Positions 20,051-29,091 of a stretch of 64,000 nucleotides of DNA are shown here, piece after piece. Position numbers and translations under genes: made by a program. The stretch comes from RPQJ01 sp041910015 (lineage in GTDB: Bacteria > Pseudomonadota > Gammaproteobacteria > Steroidobacterales > Steroidobacteraceae): assembly GCA_041910015.1 (NCBI GenBank), contig JAYRRR010000125.1, forward strand, positions 1 through 64,000. Reading direction: 5' to 3'. Every line of letters starts with the position of its first letter. The first letter of the stretch is position 1. The notes beneath the pieces are model-generated. The model was not told where the DNA came from, made no database searches, and saw nothing but the letters and a program-made list of their open reading frames with translations.

Positions 20051-21622
20051 ATGAACAACATTCCGGGTTGCCGGTCGCGGCGGCGCGCGACCGCCGCATT
20101 CTTCGCGGTACTTGTGTTTCTTGCCGTCGCGCGCCCCGCCGACGCCGGCGAGCCCTGGATTGCGCCGGGCAACGTACAGGTGCGTCACGACATCGAACTG
20201 CTCGTCGATTCGGGCGTCATCGACCTGCCGATCACCTACTGGCCGATCGCGACCTCGGATCTCGCGCATGCGCTCGAGATCGCTGGACAGGGTGGCGGTT
20301 CCACCGGCTCGCCGACGGCGGCGGAAGATGGTCGGGGCGAGAGCTCATGGTCGCCGGCGCAGCAGGCCGCGCTGACGCGTCTGCGGGCCCTCGCGAGCGA
20401 AGGGCACGCGACGCTCGTCACCGAGGTGTCGGGCGCGGCGCGGCCGACGGTGCTGCGCGGTTTCCAGGACACGCCGCGCGAGGAAGGCGAGCTGACCGCC
20501 TACGCGGCGGGCTTTTTCGGCGAGCGCTGGGGCGGTCGGCTCGAAGTCACCGCGGCGGCCGATCCCGACGACGACGAGAGTCTCCGGCTCGACGGCTCGT
20601 ACGTCGCCGGCAAGTTCGGCAACTGGATCGTCACCGCCGGCGCGCAGGAGCGCTGGTGGGGCTCGGGCTGGGAAGGGAGCCTGATCCTGTCGACCAATGC
20701 ACGGCCCGTGCCCGCCATCGCGCTCGACCGCGCCGTCTCGCTGCCGTTCGAATCGAAGTGGCTGCGCTGGATCGGGCCCTGGCGGCTGACGACCTTCATG
20801 GGCCAGATGGAGGACGACCGCCAGGACTACGACAAGCCGCTGCTCTGGGGCATGCGCATCTCGGCCCGGCCGCTCGACGGCCTGGAACTGAGCGTCGACC
20901 GCACGGCGCAGTGGTGCGGCGAAGGCCGGTCGTGCACCTGGGACGACTTCTGGAACCTGTTCACAGGCCACGACAACGCCGGCGAGAACGTCGATCCGGA
21001 GGACGAGCCCGGCAACCAGCTCGCGAGCTACGAGATCCGCTGGTCGTCACCGGTCTTCGACTGGCCGTACGCCCTGTATTTCCAGCACACCGGCGAGTCG
21101 ATCGACAACAACATCCCGCGGCCTTATCGCTCGCTGGATCTGCTCGGGCTGGAGGTGTGGGGCACGACGCAGGCGAGCGGCTCCTGGCGCACCGGGCTCG
21201 AATGGGCGCAGACGCGCTGCGGCGGCACCGAGGACGGCCAGAAGATCTGGGACTGCGCCTACAACAACTCGATCTTCAACCCCGATGGCTATCGCCGTTT
21301 CGGCCGGGTCATGGGCCACTCGATGGACGGCGACGGCGAGATGCTCTCGGCGCGCTTCGTGCACGTCGATGCCGCGTCGAACACCTTCTCGGCGGTCTTG
21401 CGCTACACCGAGGTCAACGCGGGTGGCGTCGTGCCCGACGATCGCAACTCCGTCGCCCGCGGGCCGGAGGATTGGCTGAGCATCGACCTGGGTTATCGCC
21501 GCATGCTGGGACAAGGCTGGCTCGAAGGCGGCGTCGGCGCCGACCGCCAGGATCGCGAATGGCGCGGCGACGACGCGCTGCTCGCGCGAGCGTGGCTCAC
21601 CTGGCACCACGCCTTCAGGTGA
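20051..21622 (+). CDS. Wzi-like capsule assembly outer-membrane protein, copy 1
   Basis: 523 residues. A signal peptide with Arg-rich n-region is predicted to end near residue 32 (ARPADA before GEPW). The mature protein looks like the capsule assembly Wzi family, an outer-membrane beta-barrel that anchors capsule at the surface. Markers are IAPGNVQVRHDIELLVDSG at the start, FQDTPREEGE, DGSYVAGKFGNW, RWWGSGWEGSLILSTNARPVPA and RTAQWCGEG. A second copy follows directly with a GTGA overlap. No catalytic function is expected. Confidence 0.85.
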   Translation: MNNIPGCRSRRRATAAFFAVLVFLAVARPADAGEPWIAPGNVQVRHDIELLVDSGVIDLPITYWPIATSDLAHALEIAGQGGGSTGSPTAAEDGRGESSWSPAQQAALTRLRALASEGHATLVTEVSGAARPTVLRGFQDTPREEGELTAYAAGFFGERWGGRLEVTAAADPDDDESLRLDGSYVAGKFGNWIVTAGAQERWWGSGWEGSLILSTNARPVPAIALDRAVSLPFESKWLRWIGPWRLTTFMGQMEDDRQDYDKPLLWGMRISARPLDGLELSVDRTAQWCGEGRSCTWDDFWNLFTGHDNAGENVDPEDEPGNQLASYEIRWSSPVFDWPYALYFQHTGESIDNNIPRPYRSLDLLGLEVWGTTQASGSWRTGLEWAQTRCGGTEDGQKIWDCAYNNSIFNPDGYRRFGRVMGHSMDGDGEMLSARFVHVDAASNTFSAVLRYTEVNAGGVVPDDRNSVARGPEDWLSIDLGYRRMLGQGWLEGGVGADRQDREWRGDDALLARAWLTWHHAFR

Positions 21623-23121
21623 ACGGGGCTCCTGCGGGCCGCTGCCAGGCCAGCCGTCGCCGCTGGTTCGCGCTTGCCGCGGGCGCGATGACCGGATGCC
21701 TCTTGCCGATGTCCGTCACGGCGGAGCCTTGGGCAGCGCCGGGCGATCCGTGGTTGCGTCACGACGTGCAGGTGCTCGCCGATGCGGGCCTGATCCGCGC
21801 ACCCGTCCTGAGCTGGCCTCTGCCCTGGGCGGACATTGCGGCGGGCCTGCCGGACGCCGCGACGTCCCGGCTGACGCCCGTGCAGCAGTCTGCCGCAGCG
21901 CGGGTCGCGCAGCGCGCGGCGCAGGAAATGCGGCGTGACAGCGCGCGGCTCGGTTTCGAGCTGGCGGGTGCTTACCAACCCGATCCGCTGCGCACCTTCG
22001 AGGACACGCCGCGCGAGGAAGGCGAGGCCGCGCTGGTGGTGGACTGGCTCGGGGACCGGTTCGCATGGAAGCTCGCCGGCCGTGTGGTGGCCGACAGCGG
22101 CGACGGCCAGACCTTCCGTCCCGACGGTTCTTACGTCGCCGCCAGTCTCGGCAACTGGATGCTGGGGGCGGGCTATCTGGACCGCTGGTGGGGCCCCGGC
22201 TGGCAGGGCAGTCTGATCCTCTCGAGCAATGCGCGGCCGCTGCCCGCGATCTCGCTCGACCGCAACGAGTCGCGGCCCTTCGACTGGCCGGTGCTGCGCT
22301 GGCTGGGCCCATGGCGGTTCAACACGTTCATGGGTCAACTGGAGGGCGACCGTGACTACCCGCACGCGCTCCTGTTCGGCATGCGCGCAGAGGCACGGCC
22401 GTTGCCGTCGCTGCAGGTCGCGGTGAGCCGCACGGCGCAGTGGTGCGGCGAGGGGCGCCCCTGCGACCTCGCCACCTTCGGCGACCTGCTGATGGGCAAC
22501 GACAACGACCAGGCGCTCGAGGATCAGCCTGGCAACCAGCTGGCGGGTTTCGATCTGCGCTGGTCGTGGCCGGGTGGCGGGCTGCCGCTGGCGATCTACG
22601 CCCAGGCCATCGGCGAGGACGAAGCGGGGTTCATGCCGTCGAAGTACCTGGGCCTGTTCGGCTTCGAAGCCTGGGGCGACTGGTCGGGCCGGTCCTGGCG
22701 CGTGCTGGCCGAATACGCTGACACGGCTTGCGACTTCCACGCCGCGCCGCCCGAGTTCGGCTGTGCGTACACGAACAGCATCTACACGACCGGTTACCGC
22801 TATCGCGGTCGCGTGCAGGGTCACCCGATGGACGCCGACGGCGAGTCGGTGGGCCTCGGGGCCACGCTGCTCGGGCTGGACGGTGTGCGCTGGCAGGTCA
22901 CCGCACGCAACGTCAAGCTCAATCGTGCTGGTGCGGCGGCAGGGCATTCCCTGACGGCGAGCCCGGCCAGGGTGCGCGATCTCGAGGTCGTCCGCGACCA
23001 GCCCTTCACATGGGGTAACATAACGGTTTCGTTGGGCTACGCGGCAGTCGACGCGCGGGCGGATGACGGGCTCGAGGAAGGCCTGCGGGGCTTCCTGACG
23101 CTGAGTCATGGAATCCAGTAG
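21619..23121 (+). CDS. Wzi-like capsule assembly outer-membrane protein, copy 2
   Basis: 500 residues from the GTG that overlaps the stop of copy 1. A signal peptide ends near residue 35 (SVTA before EPWAAPG). It shares the same blocks as copy 1 in the same order: WLRHDVQVLADAG, FEDTPREEGE, DGSYVAASLGNW, RWWGPGWQGSLILSSNARPLPA and RTAQWCGEG. The two are therefore a diverged tandem duplication. An internal ATG at 21690 would cut the signal peptide short, so the GTG is preferred. The next gene starts 55 bases downstream. Confidence 0.83.
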   Translation: MNGAPAGRCQASRRRWFALAAGAMTGCLLPMSVTAEPWAAPGDPWLRHDVQVLADAGLIRAPVLSWPLPWADIAAGLPDAATSRLTPVQQSAAARVAQRAAQEMRRDSARLGFELAGAYQPDPLRTFEDTPREEGEAALVVDWLGDRFAWKLAGRVVADSGDGQTFRPDGSYVAASLGNWMLGAGYLDRWWGPGWQGSLILSSNARPLPAISLDRNESRPFDWPVLRWLGPWRFNTFMGQLEGDRDYPHALLFGMRAEARPLPSLQVAVSRTAQWCGEGRPCDLATFGDLLMGNDNDQALEDQPGNQLAGFDLRWSWPGGGLPLAIYAQAIGEDEAGFMPSKYLGLFGFEAWGDWSGRSWRVLAEYADTACDFHAAPPEFGCAYTNSIYTTGYRYRGRVQGHPMDADGESVGLGATLLGLDGVRWQVTARNVKLNRAGAAAGHSLTASPARVRDLEVVRDQPFTWGNITVSLGYAAVDARADDGLEEGLRGFLTLSHGIQ

Positions 23122-23176
23122 GCGGGCCGGGAACGACGACGAATATCCCGGAAGCGACAGACAGGGCTTTCACTGC

Positions 23177-26098
23177 ATGGCGATTTCGATGCGAGGACTG
23201 TGGTCGCGCACGTGGGCGATCTGCGCGGCCGGGATGCTGCTGCTTCAGGGCCCGCTGGCCGGTGCCCAGACGGCGGAGCAGATGGAGACGTTCCGCAACC
23301 TGCTGCCCGAGCAGCAGCAGGCGATTCTCGAGGCCATGGGCGGCGGCGCGACGGGCGACGGCAACAGCGGCGTGCGTCGTGACAGGGACCTCGAGACGGT
23401 CGAGACGGTGCGGCCGCGTGATCCGTACCGCGTGCCAGGGCAGGACGACACGGCCTCACCCTACGGGTACGCCGCCGGCACCGTGGCCCGCGAACTGCGC
23501 ATCCGGGGCCTCGACACCGTCCTGCTGGACCTCGCGATCGAGGAGCCGGTCGCTACCGGCCGAACGCCGGTCACCCTCACGCCAGGGCCGGTCGCAGCCC
23601 CCGGAACCCCCGCAGCGAGCGCGCTTCCTGGTGCGGTTGCCGGCCCTGCGAAGGAAGAGCCGAAGCGACTCGACAAGGTCACCGGCACGCGCACGCTCGA
23701 GGCCAAGGAGCGCCTCGAGGAGATCCGCGAACGCATCATGCGGGGCAACCCCTACAAGCTCGACGAGAACGGCGTCCTGCGGATTCCCGGCGTCGCGCCG
23801 ATTTCGCTCGCTGGGCTCACGGAGAAGCAGGCGACGGAGCGGTTGAACCTCGATCCCGCCTTGCGCGACTTTGAACTCGCGCTGACGCTGCTGCCGTTGC
23901 AGAAGGTCGACACCGAGGCGCTCAAGCCGTTCGGTTACGATCTCTTCGCGGGCGCGCCCTCGACGTTCGCTCCCGTGAGCGACGTGCCGGTTCCGGCCCA
24001 ATACGTCGTCGGCCCGGGCGACCGGCTCGAAGTGCAGCTGATCGGCAACACCAAGGGACGGCACTCGCTCGTCGTCAACCGGGACGGCAACATCATGTTC
24101 CCGGAACTGGGGCCGATTGCGGTCACCGGCCTGCGGTTCGAGGACGTGCGGGCGCGTATCGAATCGCGGGTGCGCGAACAGATGATCGGCACGCAGGCCA
24201 TCGTGTCGCTGGGCGACCTGCGCTCCATCCGCATCTTCGTGCTGGGCGAGGCGCAGCGGCCCGGCTCGTACACCGTGAGCGGGCTCGCCAACATCACCAA
24301 CGCGTTGTTCGTCAGCGGCGGCGTCAGGACGATCGGCTCGTTGCGCGACATCCAGTTGAAGCGCGACGGCCGCATCGTGCAGCGCCTCGATCTCTACGAC
24401 ATGCTGTTGAACGGCGACACCTCGGACAACGTGCGTCTGCTGCCGGGTGACGTGATCTTCATTCCGCCGGTAGGCAGCACGGTCAGCATCACCGGCGAGA
24501 TCCGTCGGCCGGCCATCTACGAGCTGGCGGGTGAGAGCACCGCGGCGGACCTGTTGCACCTGGGCGGCGGGCTCTCGCCGGAAGCGGACCCGACGCTGGC
24601 CCGCATCGAACGCATCGACCAGCGGCGCGATCGCACCGTGATCGACGTCGACCTGACGAGCCCGCAAGCACGCGCCGGGAAGCTGCAGTCCGGCGACGTA
24701 CTGACCATTCCCGCGGCGCGTCCGACGCTGGCGAATGCCGTCGAACTCAAGGGGCACGTGTACCGCGCCGGCGGCCGTCAGTATCGGCCGGGCATGCGGG
24801 TGGCTGACGTGCTGCCGTCGATCGACGAACTGCGGCCGAACGCCGATGCACATTACGTGCTCGTGCGTCGCGAACGGCTGGATTCCCGGCGTATCGAGAC
24901 GATTTCGGTCGACCTGGCCAAGGCCTGGGCCGAACCCTTGACGGATGCGAATCCAAAGCTGGCGCCGCGCGACCAGATCTACGTATTCGACCTGGAAACG
25001 GGACGTCACCAGTACCTGGACTCGATCATGGACGACCTGCGTCGGCAGGCCGTGAGCACCGAGCCTTCGCGCATCGTGCGCGTGACAGGGCGCGTGCGTG
25101 CCGAAGGCGACTATCCGCTCGATTCGGGCATGCGGATCAGCGACCTGATCCGGGCCGGCGGCGGGCTGGCGGAGCAGGCTTACGGCGGTGAAGCCGAACT
25201 GGCGCGATACGAGGTGCGCGACGGGCAGACGCGCCGCGCCGAGGTGCTCAAGGTCGATCTCGCGCGCGCGCTCGCCGACGACCCGGCCGCCAATCTGCTG
25301 CTCGAGCCGTTCGACACCCTCGTCGTCAAGGAAATCGCCGAGTGGGCGCAGCGGGAAGTCGTCCGTATCGAGGGCGAGGTGCGGTTTCCAGGCCGATACC
25401 CGATCGCGCGCGGTGAAACACTGCGCTCGCTCGTTGCGCGGGCCGGGGGCCTGACGTCACTGGCGTTTCCCCAGGGCAGCGTCTTCACGCGCGAGACGCT
25501 CAAGGAGCGCGAGAAGCAGCAGGTCAAGATCCTCACGGACCGGCTGCGCCAGGACCTGAGCGCCCTTGCTTTGCAGGGAGCGCAGGTCGGCGGCGCGGCG
25601 GCGACGCAGGCCTCGGAGACGCTGGCCATCGGCCAGTCGCTGCTGACCGACCTGCAGACCGCCGAACCCGTCGGCCGCCTGGTCATCAATCTCGACAGCA
25701 TCATCGCGGCCCAGCCCGGCGGTCCCAGCGACGTCGTTCTGCGCGACGGCGATCGCTTGCGGGTGCCGAAGCAGATGCAGGAAGTGACGGTGATCGGCGA
25801 GGTGCAGAACGCCACCTCGCACCTGTACACGCAGGACCTCACGCGGGACGACTACATCCGCATGAGCGGCGGCACCACGCAGAAGGCCGACGATTCGCGC
25901 ATCTACGTCGTGCATGCGAACGGCAGCGTCGAGGCGCAGGCCAGCAAGTGGTTCCAGTCGTCGGGACGCGTGCAGCCCGGTGACACCATCGTCGTGCCGC
26001 TCGATGCCGAGCGCATGCGGCCGCTGCCGTTGTGGACGGCCGTGACGACGATCATCTACAACCTCGCGGTGGCGGTGGCTGCCGTGAATTCGTTCTGA
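23177..26098 (+). CDS. Large SLBB-domain polysaccharide export protein (Wza/KpsD class)
   Basis: 973 residues, clearly longer than Wza (about 380) or KpsD (about 560). A signal peptide ends near residue 31 (GPLAGA before QTAEQ). A Pro/Ala-rich segment follows, then a Poly_export domain (about 275-345, starting YVVGPGDRLEVQLIG). After this I count six SLBB-like beta-grasp units whose strands begin VLGEAQRPGSY, ITGEIRRPAIY, LKGHVYRAGG, VTGRVRAEGDY, IEGEVRFPGRY and VIGEVQNATS. The C terminus ends in a short hydrophobic stretch. It likely forms the periplasmic/outer-membrane export channel for the polymer. I start at ATG 23177, next to the signal peptide; ATG 23108 is in frame upstream. Confidence 0.88.
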   Translation: MAISMRGLWSRTWAICAAGMLLLQGPLAGAQTAEQMETFRNLLPEQQQAILEAMGGGATGDGNSGVRRDRDLETVETVRPRDPYRVPGQDDTASPYGYAAGTVARELRIRGLDTVLLDLAIEEPVATGRTPVTLTPGPVAAPGTPAASALPGAVAGPAKEEPKRLDKVTGTRTLEAKERLEEIRERIMRGNPYKLDENGVLRIPGVAPISLAGLTEKQATERLNLDPALRDFELALTLLPLQKVDTEALKPFGYDLFAGAPSTFAPVSDVPVPAQYVVGPGDRLEVQLIGNTKGRHSLVVNRDGNIMFPELGPIAVTGLRFEDVRARIESRVREQMIGTQAIVSLGDLRSIRIFVLGEAQRPGSYTVSGLANITNALFVSGGVRTIGSLRDIQLKRDGRIVQRLDLYDMLLNGDTSDNVRLLPGDVIFIPPVGSTVSITGEIRRPAIYELAGESTAADLLHLGGGLSPEADPTLARIERIDQRRDRTVIDVDLTSPQARAGKLQSGDVLTIPAARPTLANAVELKGHVYRAGGRQYRPGMRVADVLPSIDELRPNADAHYVLVRRERLDSRRIETISVDLAKAWAEPLTDANPKLAPRDQIYVFDLETGRHQYLDSIMDDLRRQAVSTEPSRIVRVTGRVRAEGDYPLDSGMRISDLIRAGGGLAEQAYGGEAELARYEVRDGQTRRAEVLKVDLARALADDPAANLLLEPFDTLVVKEIAEWAQREVVRIEGEVRFPGRYPIARGETLRSLVARAGGLTSLAFPQGSVFTRETLKEREKQQVKILTDRLRQDLSALALQGAQVGGAAATQASETLAIGQSLLTDLQTAEPVGRLVINLDSIIAAQPGGPSDVVLRDGDRLRVPKQMQEVTVIGEVQNATSHLYTQDLTRDDYIRMSGGTTQKADDSRIYVVHANGSVEAQASKWFQSSGRVQPGDTIVVPLDAERMRPLPLWTAVTTIIYNLAVAVAAVNSF

Positions 26099-26111
26099 TC
26101 GACACGGCGTC

Positions 26112-27002
26112 ATGAACCAGGAGCAATCTGGAACGATCGGCGTGCGGATGGAGGAGCCAGTGTCGTTGCTCGATGTCGCGGGGCTCGTCTGGCGCCACAG
26201 GTTGATTGTGGCCGCGGCGGCGATCTTGACGGCCGGTGCGACGTTCTCCGCAACTTTCCTCATGACCCCGATGTACCGCGCCGAAGTGGTCGTCGTGCCA
26301 GTCTCCGCGGACGTGGCGGGAGGCGGCATGGCCAGCCTCGTGCGTGGCCTCGGGGGTCTGGCATCGCTGGCGGGCCTCGGCATGAACGGGGGCTCGAACC
26401 GCGACGAGACCCTCGAGTACCTGCGGTCCCGATCGTTCACCACAGATTTCATCCGGGATAATGATCTTCTCCCGGTGCTGTTCCACGAGCACTGGGACGC
26501 GGCGGCAAATCGGTGGACGGTCCCGAAGGACGAGATCCCGACGCTCGGTGATGCCTACGAACTGTTTTCCGAGAAGGTCCGGGCTATCACGGATGACAGG
26601 AAAACCGGCATAGTCCGCATCTCCATCCGCTGGTCGAATCCGGAACTGGCGGCGTCCTGGGCCAATGCACTCGTCGCGAGGGCCAATGCGCGGCTGCGTG
26701 AGCGCGCCATTCGCGAGGCCCAGCGGAGCATCGAGTTCCTGCGACGCGAGGAGCAGGCGACCACCTTCGTCGCGGTCCGTGAGGCCATTGCAAAGCTCAC
26801 CGAGGAACAGGTCAAGAGCATCATGCTCGCGAACGTTCGCGAGGAATTTGCGCTCAAGACAATCGATTCCGCGACGGCTCCCGAATCCGACGAGATCGTG
26901 TGGCCGCGCCGGGCGCTCATGAGTGCCGTGGGGCTGATCGTCGGCTTCTGTATCGGCCTGCTGCTGGCGTTCATCCGCGAGCGTCCTGTCAAGGCGCGCT
27001 GA
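26112..27002 (+). CDS. wzz: Wzz-type chain-length determinant (polysaccharide co-polymerase)
   Basis: 296 residues with two membrane segments (about 30-54 and 268-290) bracketing a periplasmic domain rich in helices. An N-terminal SLLDVAGLVWRHR and a Pro-rich motif near the second membrane segment (APESDEIVWPRRAL) are typical of the family. It regulates polymer length with Wzy. No Wzc-like tyrosine kinase domain is fused or encoded nearby. It begins 13 bases after the SLBB protein. Confidence 0.88.
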   Translation: MNQEQSGTIGVRMEEPVSLLDVAGLVWRHRLIVAAAAILTAGATFSATFLMTPMYRAEVVVVPVSADVAGGGMASLVRGLGGLASLAGLGMNGGSNRDETLEYLRSRSFTTDFIRDNDLLPVLFHEHWDAAANRWTVPKDEIPTLGDAYELFSEKVRAITDDRKTGIVRISIRWSNPELAASWANALVARANARLRERAIREAQRSIEFLRREEQATTFVAVREAIAKLTEEQVKSIMLANVREEFALKTIDSATAPESDEIVWPRRALMSAVGLIVGFCIGLLLAFIRERPVKAR

Positions 27003-27015
27003 CGGCCTCGGCGGT

Positions 27016-28479
27016 ATGGACCGCAGCCCTCGTGTACGCGGCTTTTTCCGCAGCGCACTGCTCATGATGGGCGGCACGGCGCTCGCGCAGGCGATCCCAT
27101 TGCTGGTGGCGCCGCTGCTGACCCGCATGTACGGGCCAGAACAGTTTGGCGCACTGGCTGCCTTCATCGGCGTGGTGACGGTGATCAGTGTCGTTTCCAC
27201 GCTGCGCATCGAACCGGCCATCGTCCTGCCACGGGATGACGGCGATGCTGCAAACATCGTCGCCGTGGCGCTGGTCACCGCCGTGATCACCGTACTGCTC
27301 GTGTCCGTCGGAGCGCTGCTCGGCAAGGCGTGGATTCACGAACGCTGGCCGACCATGACCGCAGGTGGCTGGCTGCCACTCGTGGCGCCGACCGTCCTGT
27401 GCATGGCGTTCGCACAGACTGCGGCGTCGTGGGCGAATCGCGGGCGTCAGTACCGCCGCATCGTCGGTGGCACGATCCTGCTGCAGGGAGGGACGGCGGC
27501 AGTCAGTCTGCTGCTCGGAGCCCTGGGTGCGATCCACGGCGGCCTGCTCGCCGGGCGATTCAGCGGCCACTTCGCGTCCGCCGCGTGGCTCGCGGGGTCT
27601 GTTCGCTCGGAGTGGCAGGCAGTCGCGCGTTCCGTCACTCCCGCCCGCGCCGTCGCGATGCTTGTTCGCTACCGGCAGTTTCCCCAGTTCAACCTGCCGT
27701 ACAGCCTGATCGGGACCGCCTCGCGGGAATTGCTGCTGTTCGCCTTCACTGCGTTGAACTTCCCGGAGCATGCGGGCTTCTATGGCCTTGCCCGCAGTGT
27801 TCTCTACGCGCCGGTGAGCTTCCTGTCCGCGTCACTGAGCCAGGTTTTCTACAAAGAGGCGGCGGATACCATCGGGACGCCCGGCTTCGAGGCGCTTGCA
27901 AACCAGATCCTGCGCGGGATCGTGCTGGTGATGACACCCGGCTTCGCGATGTTCGTGATCTGGGGGCCGGAGATCTTCGCACTGGTGTTCGGAGCGCCAT
28001 GGCGCACGGCAGGAGTGTATGCTGCCATCTTCGCGCCCGTCGCCTATCTGTTCCTCTTCTCAAGCTGGCCGGAGCGGCTGTTCGAGGTGACAGGACGGCA
28101 GCGGCGGTCGTTCGGTATCCAGCTGACGTTCGACCTCGCCTCGGCGGCCACGGTTCTGTCGCTGTTGTTCGGCGGATTCAGTCCCACGACCACGCTGGTT
28201 GCGTATGCGGCAATCGCGTGTGCGTATCATTGCACCTACGTAACGGCTGCGTTCAGGGTCGCCGGTTTCAGTGCACTGCTGCTCGTGCGTGCGGCAGTGC
28301 TCGCGACCTCGGTCGCTTCAATCGCGGTCGTCGTGATGCTGGGGTGTCGCTGGCTCGGCTCCGTTCGCGGGCTGTGGGTGGCCCTCGGGCTGACGGGTGC
28401 CTATACACTGGGAATGCTGGGTTTGCAGGTGCTTCGGCGCCAGATGCCGAGCCTGACCGGACAGGAGTCTAGTGCGTGA
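27016..28479 (+). CDS. wzx: Wzx-type oligosaccharide-lipid flippase
   Basis: 487 residues with about 12-14 hydrophobic segments across the whole length. The N terminus GFFRSALLMMGGTALAQAIPLLVAPLLTRM has the look of the MOP/PST flippase family, where the first helix is followed by P-x2-TR-x-YGP. It would move undecaprenyl-linked repeat units across the inner membrane. Codon use looks somewhat less G+C-rich than in the housekeeping genes, which is common for wzx and wzy. Its stop overlaps the next GTG start. Confidence 0.87.
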   Translation: MDRSPRVRGFFRSALLMMGGTALAQAIPLLVAPLLTRMYGPEQFGALAAFIGVVTVISVVSTLRIEPAIVLPRDDGDAANIVAVALVTAVITVLLVSVGALLGKAWIHERWPTMTAGGWLPLVAPTVLCMAFAQTAASWANRGRQYRRIVGGTILLQGGTAAVSLLLGALGAIHGGLLAGRFSGHFASAAWLAGSVRSEWQAVARSVTPARAVAMLVRYRQFPQFNLPYSLIGTASRELLLFAFTALNFPEHAGFYGLARSVLYAPVSFLSASLSQVFYKEAADTIGTPGFEALANQILRGIVLVMTPGFAMFVIWGPEIFALVFGAPWRTAGVYAAIFAPVAYLFLFSSWPERLFEVTGRQRRSFGIQLTFDLASAATVLSLLFGGFSPTTTLVAYAAIACAYHCTYVTAAFRVAGFSALLLVRAAVLATSVASIAVVVMLGCRWLGSVRGLWVALGLTGAYTLGMLGLQVLRRQMPSLTGQESSA

Positions 28480-29090
28480 TCGTCGTGATCGACTACGGCA
28501 TGGGTAACGTGGGTTCGGTCGTCAACATGCTTCGCAAGGTGGGCGCGGAGGCCGATGCGACCGGCGAACCCGCCAGGATCGCCCAAGCGACCAAACTCGT
28601 GCTTCCGGGAGTCGGTGCATTCGATGCCGCGATGACCCGCCTGCACGACCGGGATCTCGTGCCCGTTCTCAATCGTCGGGTTCTCGACGACGGCGTGCCG
28701 ATCCTCGGCATCTGCCTGGGCATGCAGGTGATGACGGAGTCGAGCGAAGAGGGGGACGAACGTGGGCTTGGCTGGTTCGAGGGAGGCACGCGCCGCTTCC
28801 GCTTCGACGGCCCGGAGCCGCGGCTGCGCGTTCCACACATGGGCTGGAACGTGATCAGGGCGGTCAAACCGACGCCATTGTTCGACGGCATGTACGATGA
28901 ACCACGGTTCTATTTCGTCCATTCGTACCACGTGTACTGTCGCAACGTGGAGGACGTCATGCTGACGACCGACTATGGCGGCACCTTCGTCTCGGGGATC
29001 TCGCGGGGCAACATCTACGGCGTGCAATTCCATCCCGAGAAGAGTCACAAGTTCGGGATGCACCTCGTGCGACGGTTTGCGGGGCTCTGA
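28476..29090 (+). CDS. wbuY: WbuY/HisH-type glutamine amidotransferase for sugar amidation
   Basis: 204 residues, class I glutaminase of the HisH family. The triad is Cys80 (GICLGMQ), His186 and Glu188 (QFHPEKS). It hydrolyses glutamine and passes ammonia to its cyclase-like partner. The companion genes wbuZ and wbuX, and the lack of other his genes, place it in the acetamido-to-acetamidino sugar modification of the WbpG/HisH2/HisF2 type rather than in histidine synthesis. The GTG start overlaps the wzx stop. Confidence 0.9.
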   Translation: MIVVIDYGMGNVGSVVNMLRKVGAEADATGEPARIAQATKLVLPGVGAFDAAMTRLHDRDLVPVLNRRVLDDGVPILGICLGMQVMTESSEEGDERGLGWFEGGTRRFRFDGPEPRLRVPHMGWNVIRAVKPTPLFDGMYDEPRFYFVHSYHVYCRNVEDVMLTTDYGGTFVSGISRGNIYGVQFHPEKSHKFGMHLVRRFAGL

Positions 29091-29091
29091 C

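Noticed and set aside
19054..21618. Very long plus-strand frame running from pgi through both Wzi-like genes
   Set aside because: Only its 3' part (from 21619) is the second Wzi-like gene; the upstream part is an Arg/Gly-rich shadow frame of pgi and the first Wzi-like gene.
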